NCBI GenBank assembly: GCA_037893245.1
Contig: JBAIAA010000511.1
Span: forward strand, 62,001-126,000
Source of the DNA: Crossaster papposus
Lineage: Eukaryota > Echinodermata > Asteroidea > Velatida > Solasteridae
Length of the DNA stretch: 64,000 nt
Reading direction: 5' to 3'
The position numbers and the translations under genes are program-made. Shown here one piece after another: positions 42,666-54,324 of the stretch (positions are counted from its first letter, which is position 1; each line of letters starts with the position of its first letter). The notes under the pieces are model-generated. The model saw only the letters and a list, made by a program, of their open reading frames with translations, did no database searches and had not been told where the DNA came from.

Positions 42666-43193
42666 GTGCATGGACCACTGACCTCTACACATGGACGGGT
42701 CATTGCTCATTCACGCTTGAAGTCGGCGCGAACTGGAAGTGCAACATGGCGGACCACGGCATCACTCTGTGAGCCAATGAAATGTCCAGGGCCCAATTTC
42801 ATAGCGCTGCTAAACACACGATTTTCTGCTAACCGAGCCTCCGTCTATTTCATGGGGACCGTAAGCAGTAAGCGCAGCAAAAGGCACGCTTAACCTAGCG
42901 GGAAAATTTGCTTAAATCAGTGACGTAACAGTAGAATCTCCAGTGCGCGCGCATACGTTAGCACAAAAACGCCGTGAAATAGCGCTTAAGGTTAGCAAAT
43001 TTTTCTGCTAAAGTTAGCACAACTTTTCCGCTAACTGATAAGCAGCGCTATGAAATTGGGCCCAGGTGTAAGGTTCAGTGGGTACGGCGCACAGAAGTGA
43101 CGTCTTGGGTCCGCCATGTTACACTTCCAGTTCGCGCCGACTTCAAGCGTTAGCACAGCAGAATATGGACAATGATCCGTCCAGGTGTAGCGG
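42666..43193. mobile_element. palindromic MITE (CACTGACCTCTACAC ends), split by an insertion
   Basis: Unit-2 counterpart of 32163-32414. Its centre is interrupted by the element at 42790-43062; removing that in thought gives the same order as unit 1. An observation of nesting, not of function. Confidence 0.85.
42790..43062. mobile_element. GGCCCAATTTCATAGCGCTGCT MITE, CAG target
   Basis: GGCCCAATTTCATAGCGCTG at the left has a perfect inverse at the right for 22 bases. CAG flanks it at 42787-42789 and 43063-43065; unit 1 has the empty site TGTCCAGGTGTAAGG. The exact 3-base duplication is what PIF/Harbinger elements make (family inference). Internal GCTAA / TTAGC words link it to decayed repeats at 355-585, 54700-54860 and 63160-63290. 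273 bases, no coding. Confidence 0.93.
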
Positions 43194-43195
43194 TC

Positions 43196-44703
43196 ATTGG
43201 CATAGACGAGTCTAATTTGTCGATGTCCAAGGCCATCGTCGTTTATGTCTGAAATCCACCCGCGCGCTACAGTTTAATAGTTTAGCATGCGCGCACAGTG
43301 CAAAACTACATCGCGAACAGCGACCTCACGCGGCCACTATACAATTCAACTCGGGCCGTTTGAAGGCATTGGTTCATTCACTAATTAAATCGTATGTTTT
43401 TTCTTATTTTGCGCTAGATTTCTAGCGCACGACCTCGTACGCGAAAACAGATAAGTATCGGCGGGGCTTATTATGTGGCGCGTCCAATCACACCTTGGTT
43501 TATCCCAACAACATGCAGCTATATAGGCCTACTTCAGTTTGCAACAAGACGTTCGGGGAAAAAATGGCAAAGACTATTGGAAGCGTCGTCTGTCGTCGAA
43601 GATATGTTGTGTTGTTTGAATTCTGTTTGAACGATGGCCTTGGCCAAGGCTGCTAGAACAAGCCTTGTTTAGTTGACCAAAGTACACCAATAGATGGGGC
43701 TATTATACTGTTCCCGCATAGTGTATATTGTACGCTCTTTTGAACGCGGATCGCGTGTACAATCAAGGGCGCCCTCAATAAGCCCATTTCGGAGTCTCAT
43801 GGTGAGCTGCATAGACAGACGGCGCACCCTGGTAACAAATACACAAACAAGTCTGGGAGCAAGACTATGGTGATACCAATTACACTTTAATTTAAAAAAA
43901 CCGTCTGGGTCAAATTTTTAACCATTTCTCTGGGTCAAATATATTTGACCCTTTTCTGGGTCAGTTTGACTATTCTCCGGGTCAACTGACGTCATGGTAC
44001 GGCCACTCTTATCATTGGATATAATGGTAACGTGATTTGCTCACGCGGACGTTCGAATTTTGTTCTGCGTTGCCACCATCTTGATTTAATCAGTTGTAAT
44101 TGTGCGGAGAGGCGACAACAACCTCGTTACCATGGCTATCATGCCGTGCACAATCTTAAGTCTTAACCCCTGGTGCCATTTTGGCGAGCACAGCTAAAAA
44201 CTGTTTTGGCCGTCGGTCATTGGTTAAGCGTTTTGGCGATGGTCACGTGACTGTTCCGACCAAAGTTGAACCGATGCTCCGGGAGTTGGTCGCCACTTGA
44301 AATTAAAGATGGCAGAAAGGTAAACATGTTGCAAAACTGTCCGATTTTTTTCTTTAGTTTTTACCTTTTAATAGCGGTTGAGTTGGTATTTGAGAAATAA
44401 TTATATGCCCTTAATTGCAAATACAATCGACAGAGCAAATATTGAAATAAGTCGCTGTATCGCAACTACCTCGCTCAATCAGAAAAGACAAATCTGTCGT
44501 CTGGAAAGAATTTCGTTTGCCACTAAAGTTGGTCGTAACCATGGAGATCAATGGTTGTAACGTTAGGCTTACGTGAACGACGAACAATTCTTGGTCATGC
44601 GTTTCGCGCGTTGAACATAACTGTTTCTGCGCTGCACGGTCGTTAAGTTATGACGTCAGAAACAGCTTTTGGTTTTGGAGCGCCAGAACACGACCCAGGA
44701 TCA
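43196..44703. other. spacer unique to unit 2, no supported gene
   Basis: Part of the 3.4 kb missing from unit 1. It has several ATGGCAAAG/ATGGCAGAAAG starts followed by GT (for example 44310), but no open frame that continues. A GGGTCAAATATATTTGACCC palindrome lies near 43955. Nothing else is recognisable. Confidence 0.45.
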
Positions 44704-44704
44704 C

Positions 44705-45196
44705 TGACCTCTACATATGCTACAGGGTGCACTACCCCAATTGAAGGGAGAATTTCTCCGCCAACTCATTAGAATGAAATGTGCCCCCACAATTTCTTTT
44801 GAAAAAGGATGCCGTTTGGTGGAATGTGGGATTGTGTAAATATAGCATAGGATCAACTCCCTGGTTTTTGAGCTGAGGGCAGACTTGACAAAATTACGGT
44901 TGAAAAATGGGTCCTAATTGCCCTAGAATGTGGAGGGATGCCATTTGTAAAATGGCTGCTTGCAGGCTCGGGAAGTATCACTTTTCGGGAGGTGAGTTTC
45001 TTTTGGTGGGAATATTAAAAAATGTAATTGGCTAACCTACTAAAAATTGAAAAGAAATGGAAAGATAAAGACCAAGACAATAATCTGATTGTTGTTTGAG
45101 AAACCCCAGTGATGCCGGTGTGCATGAAACTTGGTCGTGAACATTGTTGATTTTACACTGTTTTCAGTGGGGCTTGAATTAGGCCAGTGCACCCTA
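44705..45196. mobile_element. element with AGGGTGCACT ends
   Basis: AGGGTGCACT at 44705 and AGTGCACCCT at 45187 are inverse. The inner 280 bases (CCTAGAATGTGGAGGGATGC onward) recur at 56958-57243 in intron 1 of gene 3, where only the right end is kept. Short inverted ends and no transposase suggest a non-autonomous transposon. Confidence 0.62.
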
Positions 45197-45991
45197 TATT
45201 TCAAAATGGCCGCCTCCTTGCGCTCATGCTGGCGGGGATTTAAACATGTTTTTATTTGTTTACGATAGTTGTAGCAGACAAGAACAAGCTTCAGGAGACA
45301 ATTTTGGGACGCTACCTGCACGGTCAAGTACCGCTTGTGCTTCTTAGCTCGACGATCGGCTAAATGTTCACGAACTTAATTCTCTTTGGTGATTCGTTCC
45401 ATTCTTGGGTGGGGTGCCCCTTTTTGAGAATGGGCTTTCTACTCTTGAGATGGAGCTTGTCAACTGGAGTAATTTCTGCACTTGGTCTCTGATGCTGGCA
45501 GTGTCTGTCTGGCTGAAAACCCCTCGTTCGGGGCAGGGGGGGGGGTTGCTGGGTGTCCATTAAAGACATGAGTGCTAAATCTAAAACCTTCAATTACTAT
45601 TAACAATTTCCTTCCCTTACATTATATTTGTTTGTCGAATTATACCCCCACCTACCAACCATTCACCCCTCCCCCCTCCCCTCCCTAACCCCTCCCCGCT
45701 ATGGAATGAAAAGTAACGACGCTTCAAAAAGTGACATTTTGTTGCCGTTCGCGGCAACAAGTTTGCTCAATTTGAGTAATAGCAACGACAACAACAATCA
45801 GGAGATGGCCGATATTATCACTTTCGGGGATTTGTTAAAAGGTTTAAACATGAACAGCCTATAAATTAGAGTTTTAACTAACGATTTATGAAGAAAAAAA
45901 ACCGACCGGCAACACATTTTGTGTGTACAATGCCATATCTCGAAATGGCATTTGCCGACTTCCGCCTGGTTTTGGCCTGGTGGGCCACCAT
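45197..45991. other. spacer with a coding-like patch (45300-45600, minus)
   Basis: On the minus strand, overlapping open frames between 45593 and 45307 have even base use and protein-like peptides (RKPILKKGHPTQEWNESPK in one frame, TASIRDQVQKLLQLTSSISR in another, REHLADRRAKKHKRYLTVQ before a GTAGCG). No one frame runs through, so this may be an exon pair, a broken gene or a transposon ORF1 remnant. A C-rich tract is at 45640-45700. Confidence 0.3.
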
Positions 45992-46306
45992 CACTGACCT
46001 CTATACATGGACAGATCATCATTGTTTCATTTTGAAGTCGGCATGCGGAGAAGTGCAACATGGCGGACCCACGACGTCACTCTGTGAGCCAATGAAATGT
46101 CCAGGTGTTGGTACGATACGTATTACGTAATGTTTATAAATACAAAATGTACAGAGTAAATCCACTGACTTCTACATCTGGACATTTCATTGGCTCACAG
46201 CAGTGACGTCTCGGCTCCGCCATGTTGCACTTCCAGTTCGCGCCGACTTCAAGTGTTAGCACAGCAGAATATGGACAATGATCCGTCCAGGTGTAGAGGT
46301 CAGTGG
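45992..46306. mobile_element. palindromic MITE (CACTGACCTCTACAC ends), third copy
   Basis: The left arm with GAAGTCGGCATGCGGAG and CCAATGAAATGTCCAGG, a centre with ATTACGTAATG, then the inverse arm ending CCAGGTGTAGAGGTCAGTGG. Directly followed by the next copy. Confidence 0.78.
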
Positions 46307-46614
46307 CCACCATCCATTGCCCTTTCACATTTGAAGTCGGTGCGAACGAGAAGTGCAACATGGCAGACCCACGACGTCACTCTGTGAGCCAATGAAATGT
46401 CCAGGTGTAAGTGGGTACGGTACGTATGACGTAATGTTTATAAATAAAAAATGTTATAAAATCCACTGATGACCTCTACACCTGGACATTTCATTGGCTC
46501 ACAGAAGTGACGTCTTGGGTCCGCAATGTTGCACTTCCAGTTCGCGCTGACTTCAAGCGTTAGCACAGCATAGCAGAATATGGATAATGGTCCGTCCAGG
46601 TGTAGAGGTCAGTG
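46307..46614. mobile_element. palindromic MITE (CACTGACCTCTACAC ends), fourth copy
   Basis: Tandem neighbour of 45992-46306 and very similar, including the ACGTAATGTTTATAAAT centre. After it, collinearity with unit 1 resumes (GCCCAGGATGTGCGATAT), so the 3.4-kb extra stretch is bounded by copies of this MITE on both sides. Confidence 0.78.
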
Positions 46615-46821
46615 CCCAGGATGTGCGATATATTGGCACATTTATCGACGTCCAAATCTACGACCGTTACAATGTATCAAACAGTATGTACGTGCAATTG
46701 TATTCGGTTGGATGATCAAGCACCTGCTGCATGCATTCCTACATCACAATGGGACCGTTTTGAAAACGTTATGTCATGTCTAGGTTTTATTTAAATCTAT
46801 GGCAAACACAGACATACAAAC

Positions 46822-47100
46822 CCATAGACAGCCAGGTCCTATTCAAAACTACAGGAGCATTTCGTGATTTGCGCGGCGCCCGACTAAAATACCAACTATG
46901 GGCAAATTACTCGGTATAGGGAATTTGTACACACCCAGTCCGGAGTTCCAGTCAAATAATTATATGAAAGCATTTATCGATTTAAAAGAAAATTGCATAT
47001 GGTTATACCATAGGCCATATACATTAAGTATATACAGTGTCAATCTTGGTACTTTCAAATAAAGACTTTTAGGCCCATTTTTGTGTTAAGTGCGTTGCCG
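46822..47100 (+). repeat. 300-bp dispersed repeat, copy 3
   Basis: Unit-2 counterpart of 32622-32920, with a deletion of about 27 bases at the 3' end. Confidence 0.8.
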
Positions 47101-47269
47101 CGGTTTTGGGGGAGAGTTTTTGTTTTTTGTTTTTCAGATTTTTCTCTATAGGATTTGTATACGTTTTTTTAGACAATACACTTTGACACTTTGGTAAAGT
47201 AGATCGACCTTAGACTTGGCACACACTTAGACCACCACCCATGCACGCACATGTAGGAGGCCTGAACAC

Positions 47270-47580
47270 ATGGACAATGGGAGTCAAAAGGTCTCCACCG
47301 AGTAATTTCTATTGATTAATAGGTCTCCACCAGAAACTTCACGAAATAGATTTTTAGATTTTACTCGAATTACTCAAACTAGGGTTAGGATGTGGGTTAG
47401 GGTTAGTGTTTGGGTTAGTGTATTATTATAGGGTATATTTTGGTCAACATTTCAACCCAGGAAATTAATTGTTGTTGAAATATGAGCATTTTGAAAAACG
47501 TGCTCGACTTTTTTGTAACCATGTTGTACACGAGAACAAAGCGATGTCTCCACAAAGATACACATTTGAGGATGGGTGTG
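47270..47580 (+). repeat. dispersed repeat with GGGTTAGGG words, copy 3
   Basis: Unit-2 counterpart of 33100-33400, nearly identical. Confidence 0.75.
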
Positions 47581-48666
47581 CACGCTTAATTGTACTCACA
47601 AAAATGTGCGAACCTTACTATCACTTTGTGGACATCCTTTGTATTCGTGTATAGTTAAGAACCATCGATCAAATTTCACCAAATACTAATATTTCTCACA
47701 CCATGAAGTTTTTTTCAATCCACATTTTGTGAATGTTATACCCTAAGATAATCATCTTCTATTATGTAACCCTTAACCCGTTTTACCTCTAGCGTTCTTT
47801 ATCCAAGAGGGGAAACCTTGTGTGGACTTGGCCAAGTCCACAGAAGGTTTCAGGTTTGTGTAAAGTGTGGACATCTTTTGTTACCCAGTCCACACTAAGA
47901 TAGCAGGGTTCGTACAAGCATATATACTGTGCACAAACATGTACATCTGTATCAACAAGTATGGCTACGTGAATGTTTCCTCCGTGATTTTCTTTTTGTT
48001 TGTAAAACCGAGAAAATGTGATACGACAAGGAATGATGTTCAAATGGGTGCCCTGTTCTAAAGAATATGGTGTTACAAGTACATGTACATGTAGGTATTG
48101 AAAAAGACAAAGTAAAACAAGTACAATATGTTTTAGAAAATTACAATCGAGCACAGTAAAATAAGTGAATTTAATATAATACATGTAACTAACAATTTAT
48201 TTGTGGACACACACAGCTGTTTCGGGTGTCAAATGACTTTCAATGGACTCGGATGTACCGAATTTAGAAACACAATACCACATTCACACACATTCAAGTC
48301 ACCGCTCACACACACGACGTCATGTAGATTCAACCAATCAGCGCTGTGTGTGGAAGCCAGCGCGCCGACTGCTACCCAGTGGTCATAAATGACCTTCAGG
48401 CCCTCTACAAAACACAAACGCTACTTATAAAGAAAAGGTTAAACGGCACTGGACCACTTTTATGAATGAAAGGTGATTGAAAGGTCATCATCAAAACATG
48501 TCGTTATCACGCTCACTTGCACAACAACAAAGTTATCTAGTCACACATTCTGCACAAATGTACATGTACATGTACATTCAAAATGAACCAAAGTGTACAG
48601 CTCACCGGGTGCTTTTTCAGTGGTATATTGACATAAATGAGTACAGCCTAGGATAAGAGTAAAAAT

Positions 48667-51600
48667 ATGGAGGGCCTGTTGGACAACTCTTTTAAATTTC
48701 ACCCAACTCTTCCACTCGACGAGGACCACTACCAGTTGTGTTTTCGGGCCTTCGGTCGGAATATACGCCCCAGCAAGCCGGGGGAGTCCGAGTTGTGGTG
48801 CGACACCCGTAACAACGTGCTGAGTGCGGCACTACAGGCCAAGTTATTAAGCGGGAGGGTGGCGGGCCAGCAACCGCCAACCAGTGATACGCCACTTCGC
48901 CACCTAGGCGTTGGTAGTGGTTCCGGTAAGAAGCATTTTGGAAATATTGTTGCAACCTGACGCTAACCTGATATTTTTTGGGAGCTTTAAACCTTGTACT
49001 TCAGAGAGTAACATTTCATTTGAGTACTGCAAGGGATGTTCAGACTACCCCTAGAAGTAACTATGGCCGCTCCCGACGCCCGCGACAGGGCGGAGCACCA
49101 AAGATAGAGAGGGTGTTTACAGCTTAACCGCCGTTACACAATAGAAACCATGCACAAACTGCACACAATTACTCCAATACTGCTCAACGGTCTACCTCCA
49201 AACACAATTGTATGAGTACTTTTTCAACTCAACCAGCCGGCACTTCAATTGTCAAATCTCGCCCAATTTCTGTAAAAAAAGTTGAAAACTATCCTCGTTC
49301 CGCAAACGCGACTGTTACAAGATGGCGAATAACTAATGTGTTATATTTCCACATAATATCGTCGTTCTTTTTCGTAAAATACGCAAAATCATGATCATTC
49401 AATTGAGCAAAGCAGGTTCGACTGGGAATTTTTGCTGATAATTTTTTTTAAATTTCGTTAAGAGGCAATCAATTTCGCTAAATGAGAATTCAACTAAGTA
49501 TACGACAAATAAAATCTGTTTCGCATCTTCACTTATATAAGTCAGTCAAGTGACCCTTTTTAAATTCATTTGGTATGAATAAAAATGAGTAAATGCTTCC
49601 GATTTGCAGTATTTACATTTTTCAAGGTTGGGTCGGGGCTACCTTGTTTGTATTGCCATTTTGTATTCATACGACCCATTAGAGTATCTATTGTCACTGT
49701 GTACGGATAGCCACACACATCAGCGTGTGCGCTGCCTGGATCGGAATAACAGGTCAGGGCCAGATCGTCTAATAATAGGCACAGTAGGCTACATATGAAG
49801 CAAGATATGATACAGGGACCCCCCCCCCCCCCCCCCTTGTGGTGGTAAGTAGGTCGTATGAAGTATAGTATGAAGTATACAAGCATAAAGAAGTTCTTGT
49901 TCTTTTGGACCTTGCCTTGGCCTTCGATACCGTGGACCAATCAGTCCTGCTTTCCCGTCTGAACCATAGATTTGGACTGGAAGGTACTGCTCTAGACAAT
50001 TTTTCCAAATAGGCACTTGGGGAGACAAATCGTTTTTAGGTAATAAGGAGACAGTGGCACCTAGGGAGACATTTCAGTGTCTCCCTATTGTGTCCAGCTA
50101 CCTAAACAAAATATTTGGGATTTATTTTTGTCCTAGCACGACAGATTTTGGCCTAAATAGCATAAATCTCGAAGATCTTAGAGAAAACCCTTACAAAAAT
50201 ATCTGAATGGTAACCATTGAGATACCATTAGGCATTACCATTGAGATACCATTCAAAAGTACCATTGGGATACCATTTGAAAGTACCATTGTGATACCAT
50301 TAGTAGCCCAATGGTGTTTTGGAACGTTTTTGTTGAATGGTAAAATATGGTATTACCATTATTGCTACCATTAATTTACCATTGTATGGTATCTTCCAAT
50401 GGTAATTTGATATCAATGGTAAAAATACAGTTTTACCATTTGCATTACCATTCATGTAATATGAATAGTATTTTCCAATGGTAAATTCATCTTTACCATT
50501 GACATGGTAAATTAATGGTAAATCCAATGGTAATGCTAATGGTAAATTCATCTTTACCATTGACATGGTAAATGAATGGTAAATCCAATGGTAATGCTAA
50601 TGGTAAATTCATCTTTACCATTCACATGGTAAATGAATGGTAAATCCAATGGTAATGCTAATGGTAAATTCATCTTTACCATTCACATAGTAAATGAATG
50701 GTAAAGATAATGGTAAATTCATCTTTACCATTCACATGGTAATTGAATGGTAAATCCAAATGGTAATGCTAATGGTAATACTGTAGGTTTTAAATGCAGG
50801 TTTTAAATGCGTTACTATTGGTCCTAATTCTGAATGGTAAATGGTGCTTTCTAGTGATTTACCATTTACCATGTCAACCATTTACAGTACAAATTACCAT
50901 TAATTGCAATTAAAACCATTGACAAATATATTTAAAGTGTTTATTAGTCGAGTATTCTTCAATGTAAAATTCAAAAAGCAGTGTGGAGGGGTTGGGGAGA
51001 CGCGAGACCTCTGGCAGTTAGGGCAGTAGACTGATGGAGAGAAGGGGAGCTGAAGCAGGATACGGGCACGTCAATCTTGGTGTCTGGGGACAGGGGAGGA
51101 CACGTAGGTTCAAAGGATAAGACGTGGAGTTCGATCAGCCTCAGCTTGTTCTTTATTCGGACTGCATCTGACTGCTGGACCCGAGGCTGCCTGTGAAAGT
51201 TGGGCGGGCAAGTTTTATGCAATTTACAACTTAAGTTCTGGTTAAGATGTATACAATTTTACTCAAATAAAATGACGGAAAAATACGAAATACACACTTT
51301 CCCTGAGATTTAACCAGTTCGCGCCAGAGGACGTATATACACGCAAAGTTTTCCCCACATTCAAAACGGATGGCATATAAACACGTCACAAGCAAGGCCG
51401 GAAATGCCTGTCAGCAGCGAGCAAGGCCGGAATTGCGTGGGTGTGCTTTTCGGCTTGAACCCGCCTCGGATTGAGTTTCGTTAAAAATAATCCCGCGCCT
51501 CGGCTCAGTGATGTGAATAATCCCGGCGCGAACGCTACGCAGGCATGACGACTGTAAACCACAATTACACAGGTTAACCCTGGCTGCAGGATGGCCTACA

Positions 51601-53746
51601 GTACACTTGCATACACTCAGGCTCGCACACATAACAACCGCATGCACTAAATCCAGCCCTATAATGCACAACACAATCTCAAACCAAACTTCAAAAATAA
51701 CAATTACGTACATGCAAGTCTGCCTCATACTGAATAGAATACCTCAGGATCCAATAAAATAGTTACTAAATCTTATACAATCCACCTAGCTTCTCTGTTT
51801 AACATTCTTGATGGTGATGTCCATGTACACGCATATCGCACATGGTCATATGCTAATGCTATGCATGCACATGTACAATGTATATGTACATGTGGCCTGG
51901 TCTGCACAAACCCTGTGAGTGACACAGTGCTCCCTAAATCATCTCTTAAAAATCACCATTTTAACTTTTCAATCTTCTCCAAAACAAGTAAAAGCATTTG
52001 CCGCACTTTTATTCATACAGATGCTAGTAATCATTGCTTACAAATTGGTCGTAAACGCAAATGCTAGTTTTGGGGTCGCAATAATACAAACTAGCATTTG
52101 CATTTACTACCAATGTTTAGGCATTTACTAACATCTAGGCCTATATGATTGAATAACAATTAAGCAAACGCTTTTACATTTGCTAAAAGCCACAAGTATT
52201 TACTTTTTAGCATTTGCTATAGGGTCGTATGCATGCAAACTAGTAAATGCTGTGAAGAACAAGCAAGAAATAAAAGTATTTACTTCGGAGTAAAAGCATT
52301 AAGGAAAAGTAAAGGCTTCAATTGGTATGAATACAATAAAGTTATACTGTTTAACATGTATTGGCTGAAAGGGTTAATGCTTGTTATTCAAGCTGACAGG
52401 GGTGTTTGAACGAAATCGGAACCTCAAGTTGCTGCTTCGCAGTCATGATGCCCCTTTTTATCCCAGGAATGTTGCAAGAAAGGATCGGACATCTACGTCT
52501 CATTTCTGTCCCCAAAACCCAGTACAACTGCTTGTATTTTGATCCTATAGACACTCCATCTTCCATGTTCATACCTTTTCCTGCCTAACCAAACATACAA
52601 AACGCTCCTATTTTGAATACTAGGATTTGCTTCTCTTTTGTCGAGATAGCCCCGACCCAAACTTGAAAAATGACGAGTAAATACTGCAAATCTGAAGCAT
52701 TTACTCATTTTTATTCAAACCAATTTGAGCAAGTACTAATTGTAGGTTTTATGAATAAAAACTAACATTTGCTTTTACTACCAATCTTCAAGCTTTTCCT
52801 AGCATCTGTAATAAATAAAAATGAAGCAAAGGGTTTTACTGGAAAGTATTTGCTAAAGACTAAAAGTATTTACTTTTTACTTTCTAGCATTTGCTTGTAT
52901 ACCAACAGGGCGGATTGAAAGACAACTACTCCGTGATCTCCTGAGTACGTTTGGACGGCCGATCTACAGCCGTATTTTGGAGCCGAGCGGCGACTCGATA
53001 GCCGCGTACCAGGGGCTGGTACAGGCGGACCCCTCTCTCGTGGACGGCGTCCAATACGATTGGCGACAGCAGACGTTGGAAGCCTACCAAACCAATGAGG
53101 ACGGAGGGCGTGGCAATGTAAAGTTTGACGTCATCACCTCGCTGCATTCCATTTACTACGGTGGCCGCATGGAGGACAAAGTGCCCTATCTGTACAACCT
53201 GCTGACGGAGGGCGGAGTTATGATATTTGAACTCAAATCGGGTACGACACAAATTAATTGAAAGGCTGTTTGTGTTGTATGCATATGCGTTTAACCACGA
53301 TTCGCATTCTTTAAATTGCCGTCTTGTAGAAGATTTTGTGACGTATGTAAATAATTTCCGTATTCTTTACAGAGCTGACTGACGACCTGTCCCAAGTGCA
53401 AAGACATTTTCTTTCACCAGACATCCCTGGTTACCGCTACTACACCGACAAGAGACTGCAGTCGTTCCTGGATACCAACAACATCAAGTACGACCGCGTC
53501 GAATTACCCCGTCAAGACATCGACGTCACAGAGTGTTTCGACAACGTGTCAACAGAGGGCGCACTCGTCCTGGATTTTCTCTCCCACATGAAGCAGTTTC
53601 GACGCGAGGTTCCGGTGGAGAGGCGGGAAGCGTTCCTGGGTCTTCTGCGCCAGAATGCGCGCCCTCTCGGAGACAGGCTCGTGTTGACCTCCGACACATC
53701 GTCATTGATCGTCCAACGAACAGCCGGTCACAAATTCACGGGGTAA
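48667..53746 (+). CDS. HNMT-like methyltransferase, gene 2 (three exons, 321 aa)
   Basis: Exons 48667-48925, 52909-53241 and 53373-53746; the same phases and sizes as gene 1. The protein differs from gene 1 at only about a dozen residues, mostly in the stretch after WRQQTLE (AYQTNEDGGRGNVKF against TYQANEDRGRDMVKF). Cofactor motifs are unchanged, and the His and Asp at the histamine-site positions are also present. The upstream ATG at 48637 opens a reading frame of four codons (stop TAG at 48649), so here the ATG at 48667 must be the start and the short frame may reduce translation. Intron 1 is 4.0 kb and holds a minisatellite, a MITE and a possible foreign exon; intron 2 is 131 bases. No break was found, and so this copy appears functional. 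Confidence 0.9.
49893..50005 (+). mobile_element. LINE RT fragment in intron 1 of gene 2
   Basis: Duplicate of 35732-35843 with the same AFDTVDQSVLLSRLNHRFG frame. It predates the tandem duplication. Confidence 0.8.
50008..50187. mobile_element. MITE with CACTTGGGGAGACA ends, truncated
   Basis: Counterpart of 35844-36114, but it stops at GATCTTAGAGAAAACCC where the ATGGTAA minisatellite begins. The missing end shows that the following 1.8 kb entered or replaced DNA here after the duplication. Confidence 0.82.
50190..50900. repeat. minisatellite of AATGGTAA / TTACCATT words
   Basis: About 700 bases in which GGTA or TACC occurs every 10-20 bases. The core (about 50478-50770) is five copies of a 61-base unit starting TGGTAAATTCATCTTTACCA, each of which contains the word in both orientations and can fold on itself. 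The edges have looser copies (ATACCATT, AATGGTAT). Unit 1 has nothing like it, so it is new to unit 2. Confidence 0.93.
50971..51203 (-). other. possible 3' exon of an unknown gene inside intron 1 of gene 2
   Basis: In minus orientation an acceptor-like CCAACTTTCACAG is followed by an open stretch of about 77 codons that ends in TGA at 50971-50973. AATAAA follows 28 bases later (50938-50943), and base composition differs from the AT-rich surroundings. The peptide (contains IELHVLSFEPTCPPLSPDT and PVSCFSSPSLHQS) is not one I recognise. It may be a gene piece captured by the same event that brought the minisatellite. Equally it may be chance. Confidence 0.3.
51313..51533. mobile_element. MITE with ACCAGTTCGCGC ends, copy 3
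   Basis: Same family as 16880-17111 and 17877-18122. The right end is worn (GGCGCGAAC only). Two AGCAAGGCCGGAA units inside. In intron 1 of gene 2, absent from unit 1. Confidence 0.82.
51534..51979. other. intron DNA, nothing recognised
   Basis: Unit-2-specific DNA between the MITE and the composite repeat. ACATGTAC words are common. No gene seen. Confidence 0.5.
51980..52895. repeat. composite repeat in intron 1 of gene 2
   Basis: Counterpart of 36270-37935 but shorter, with one 330-base module (52385-52720). Its sequence is nearly identical to unit 1 over the last 700 bases. Confidence 0.78.
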
Positions 53747-53804
53747 ATGGATTCGAATCCTCCCTGAGGCTCTATCGTATGGGGTTCTAAAACGGACAGG
53801 CGAC

Positions 53805-53848
53805 GTCGTACTTCAACTTTTAAAACGTCGTACTTCAACTTTCAAAAC
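53805..53848 (+). repeat. 22-bp tandem repeat 3' of gene 2, 2 copies
   Basis: Two copies of GTCGTACTTCAACTTT(C/T)AAA plus two bases; four in gene 1. Confidence 0.85.
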
Positions 53849-53929
53849 GTCGAAAGGCAAATTCGCTTTAATTCGAATGCATGAACATTTAATTGGCTGC
53901 TCATTTGCCGAAATTGACAGAGAAAACTT

Positions 53930-54310
53930 ATAATTGCTTTTAAATAGTAAATGCAAATGCTAGTTATTATTACGACCCGTTTTTATTCATACATATGCCA
54001 GTAATTGCTTTCAAATTGGTAGTACATGTAAACCCAAATGCTAGTTTTTGGGTGGTATTAATCAAAACCAGCATTTGCATTTACTACCAATTTAAAATAT
54101 TTGTAAGCATTTACTAGCATATGTACGAATACAAATTAAGCAAATGCTTTTACTCAAAAGCATTTGCTAAAAACCAAAAGTATTTATTTGTCAACATTTG
54201 CTATAATATAGGGTCGTATGAAAGTATTTACTTCTGAGTGAAAGCATTAAGGAAAAGCAAATGCTTCAATTCGTATGAATAAAATAAAGTTGTACTGTTT
54301 AGCATTTACT
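53930..54310. repeat. composite repeat, 3' tail of gene 2
   Basis: Counterpart of 38990-39330 plus 39914 onward, without the TTAA element. The empty insertion site is at about 54246-54252 (AGCATTAAGGAAAAGC). Confidence 0.78.
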
Positions 54311-54324
54311 GGCTGAATTATAGG

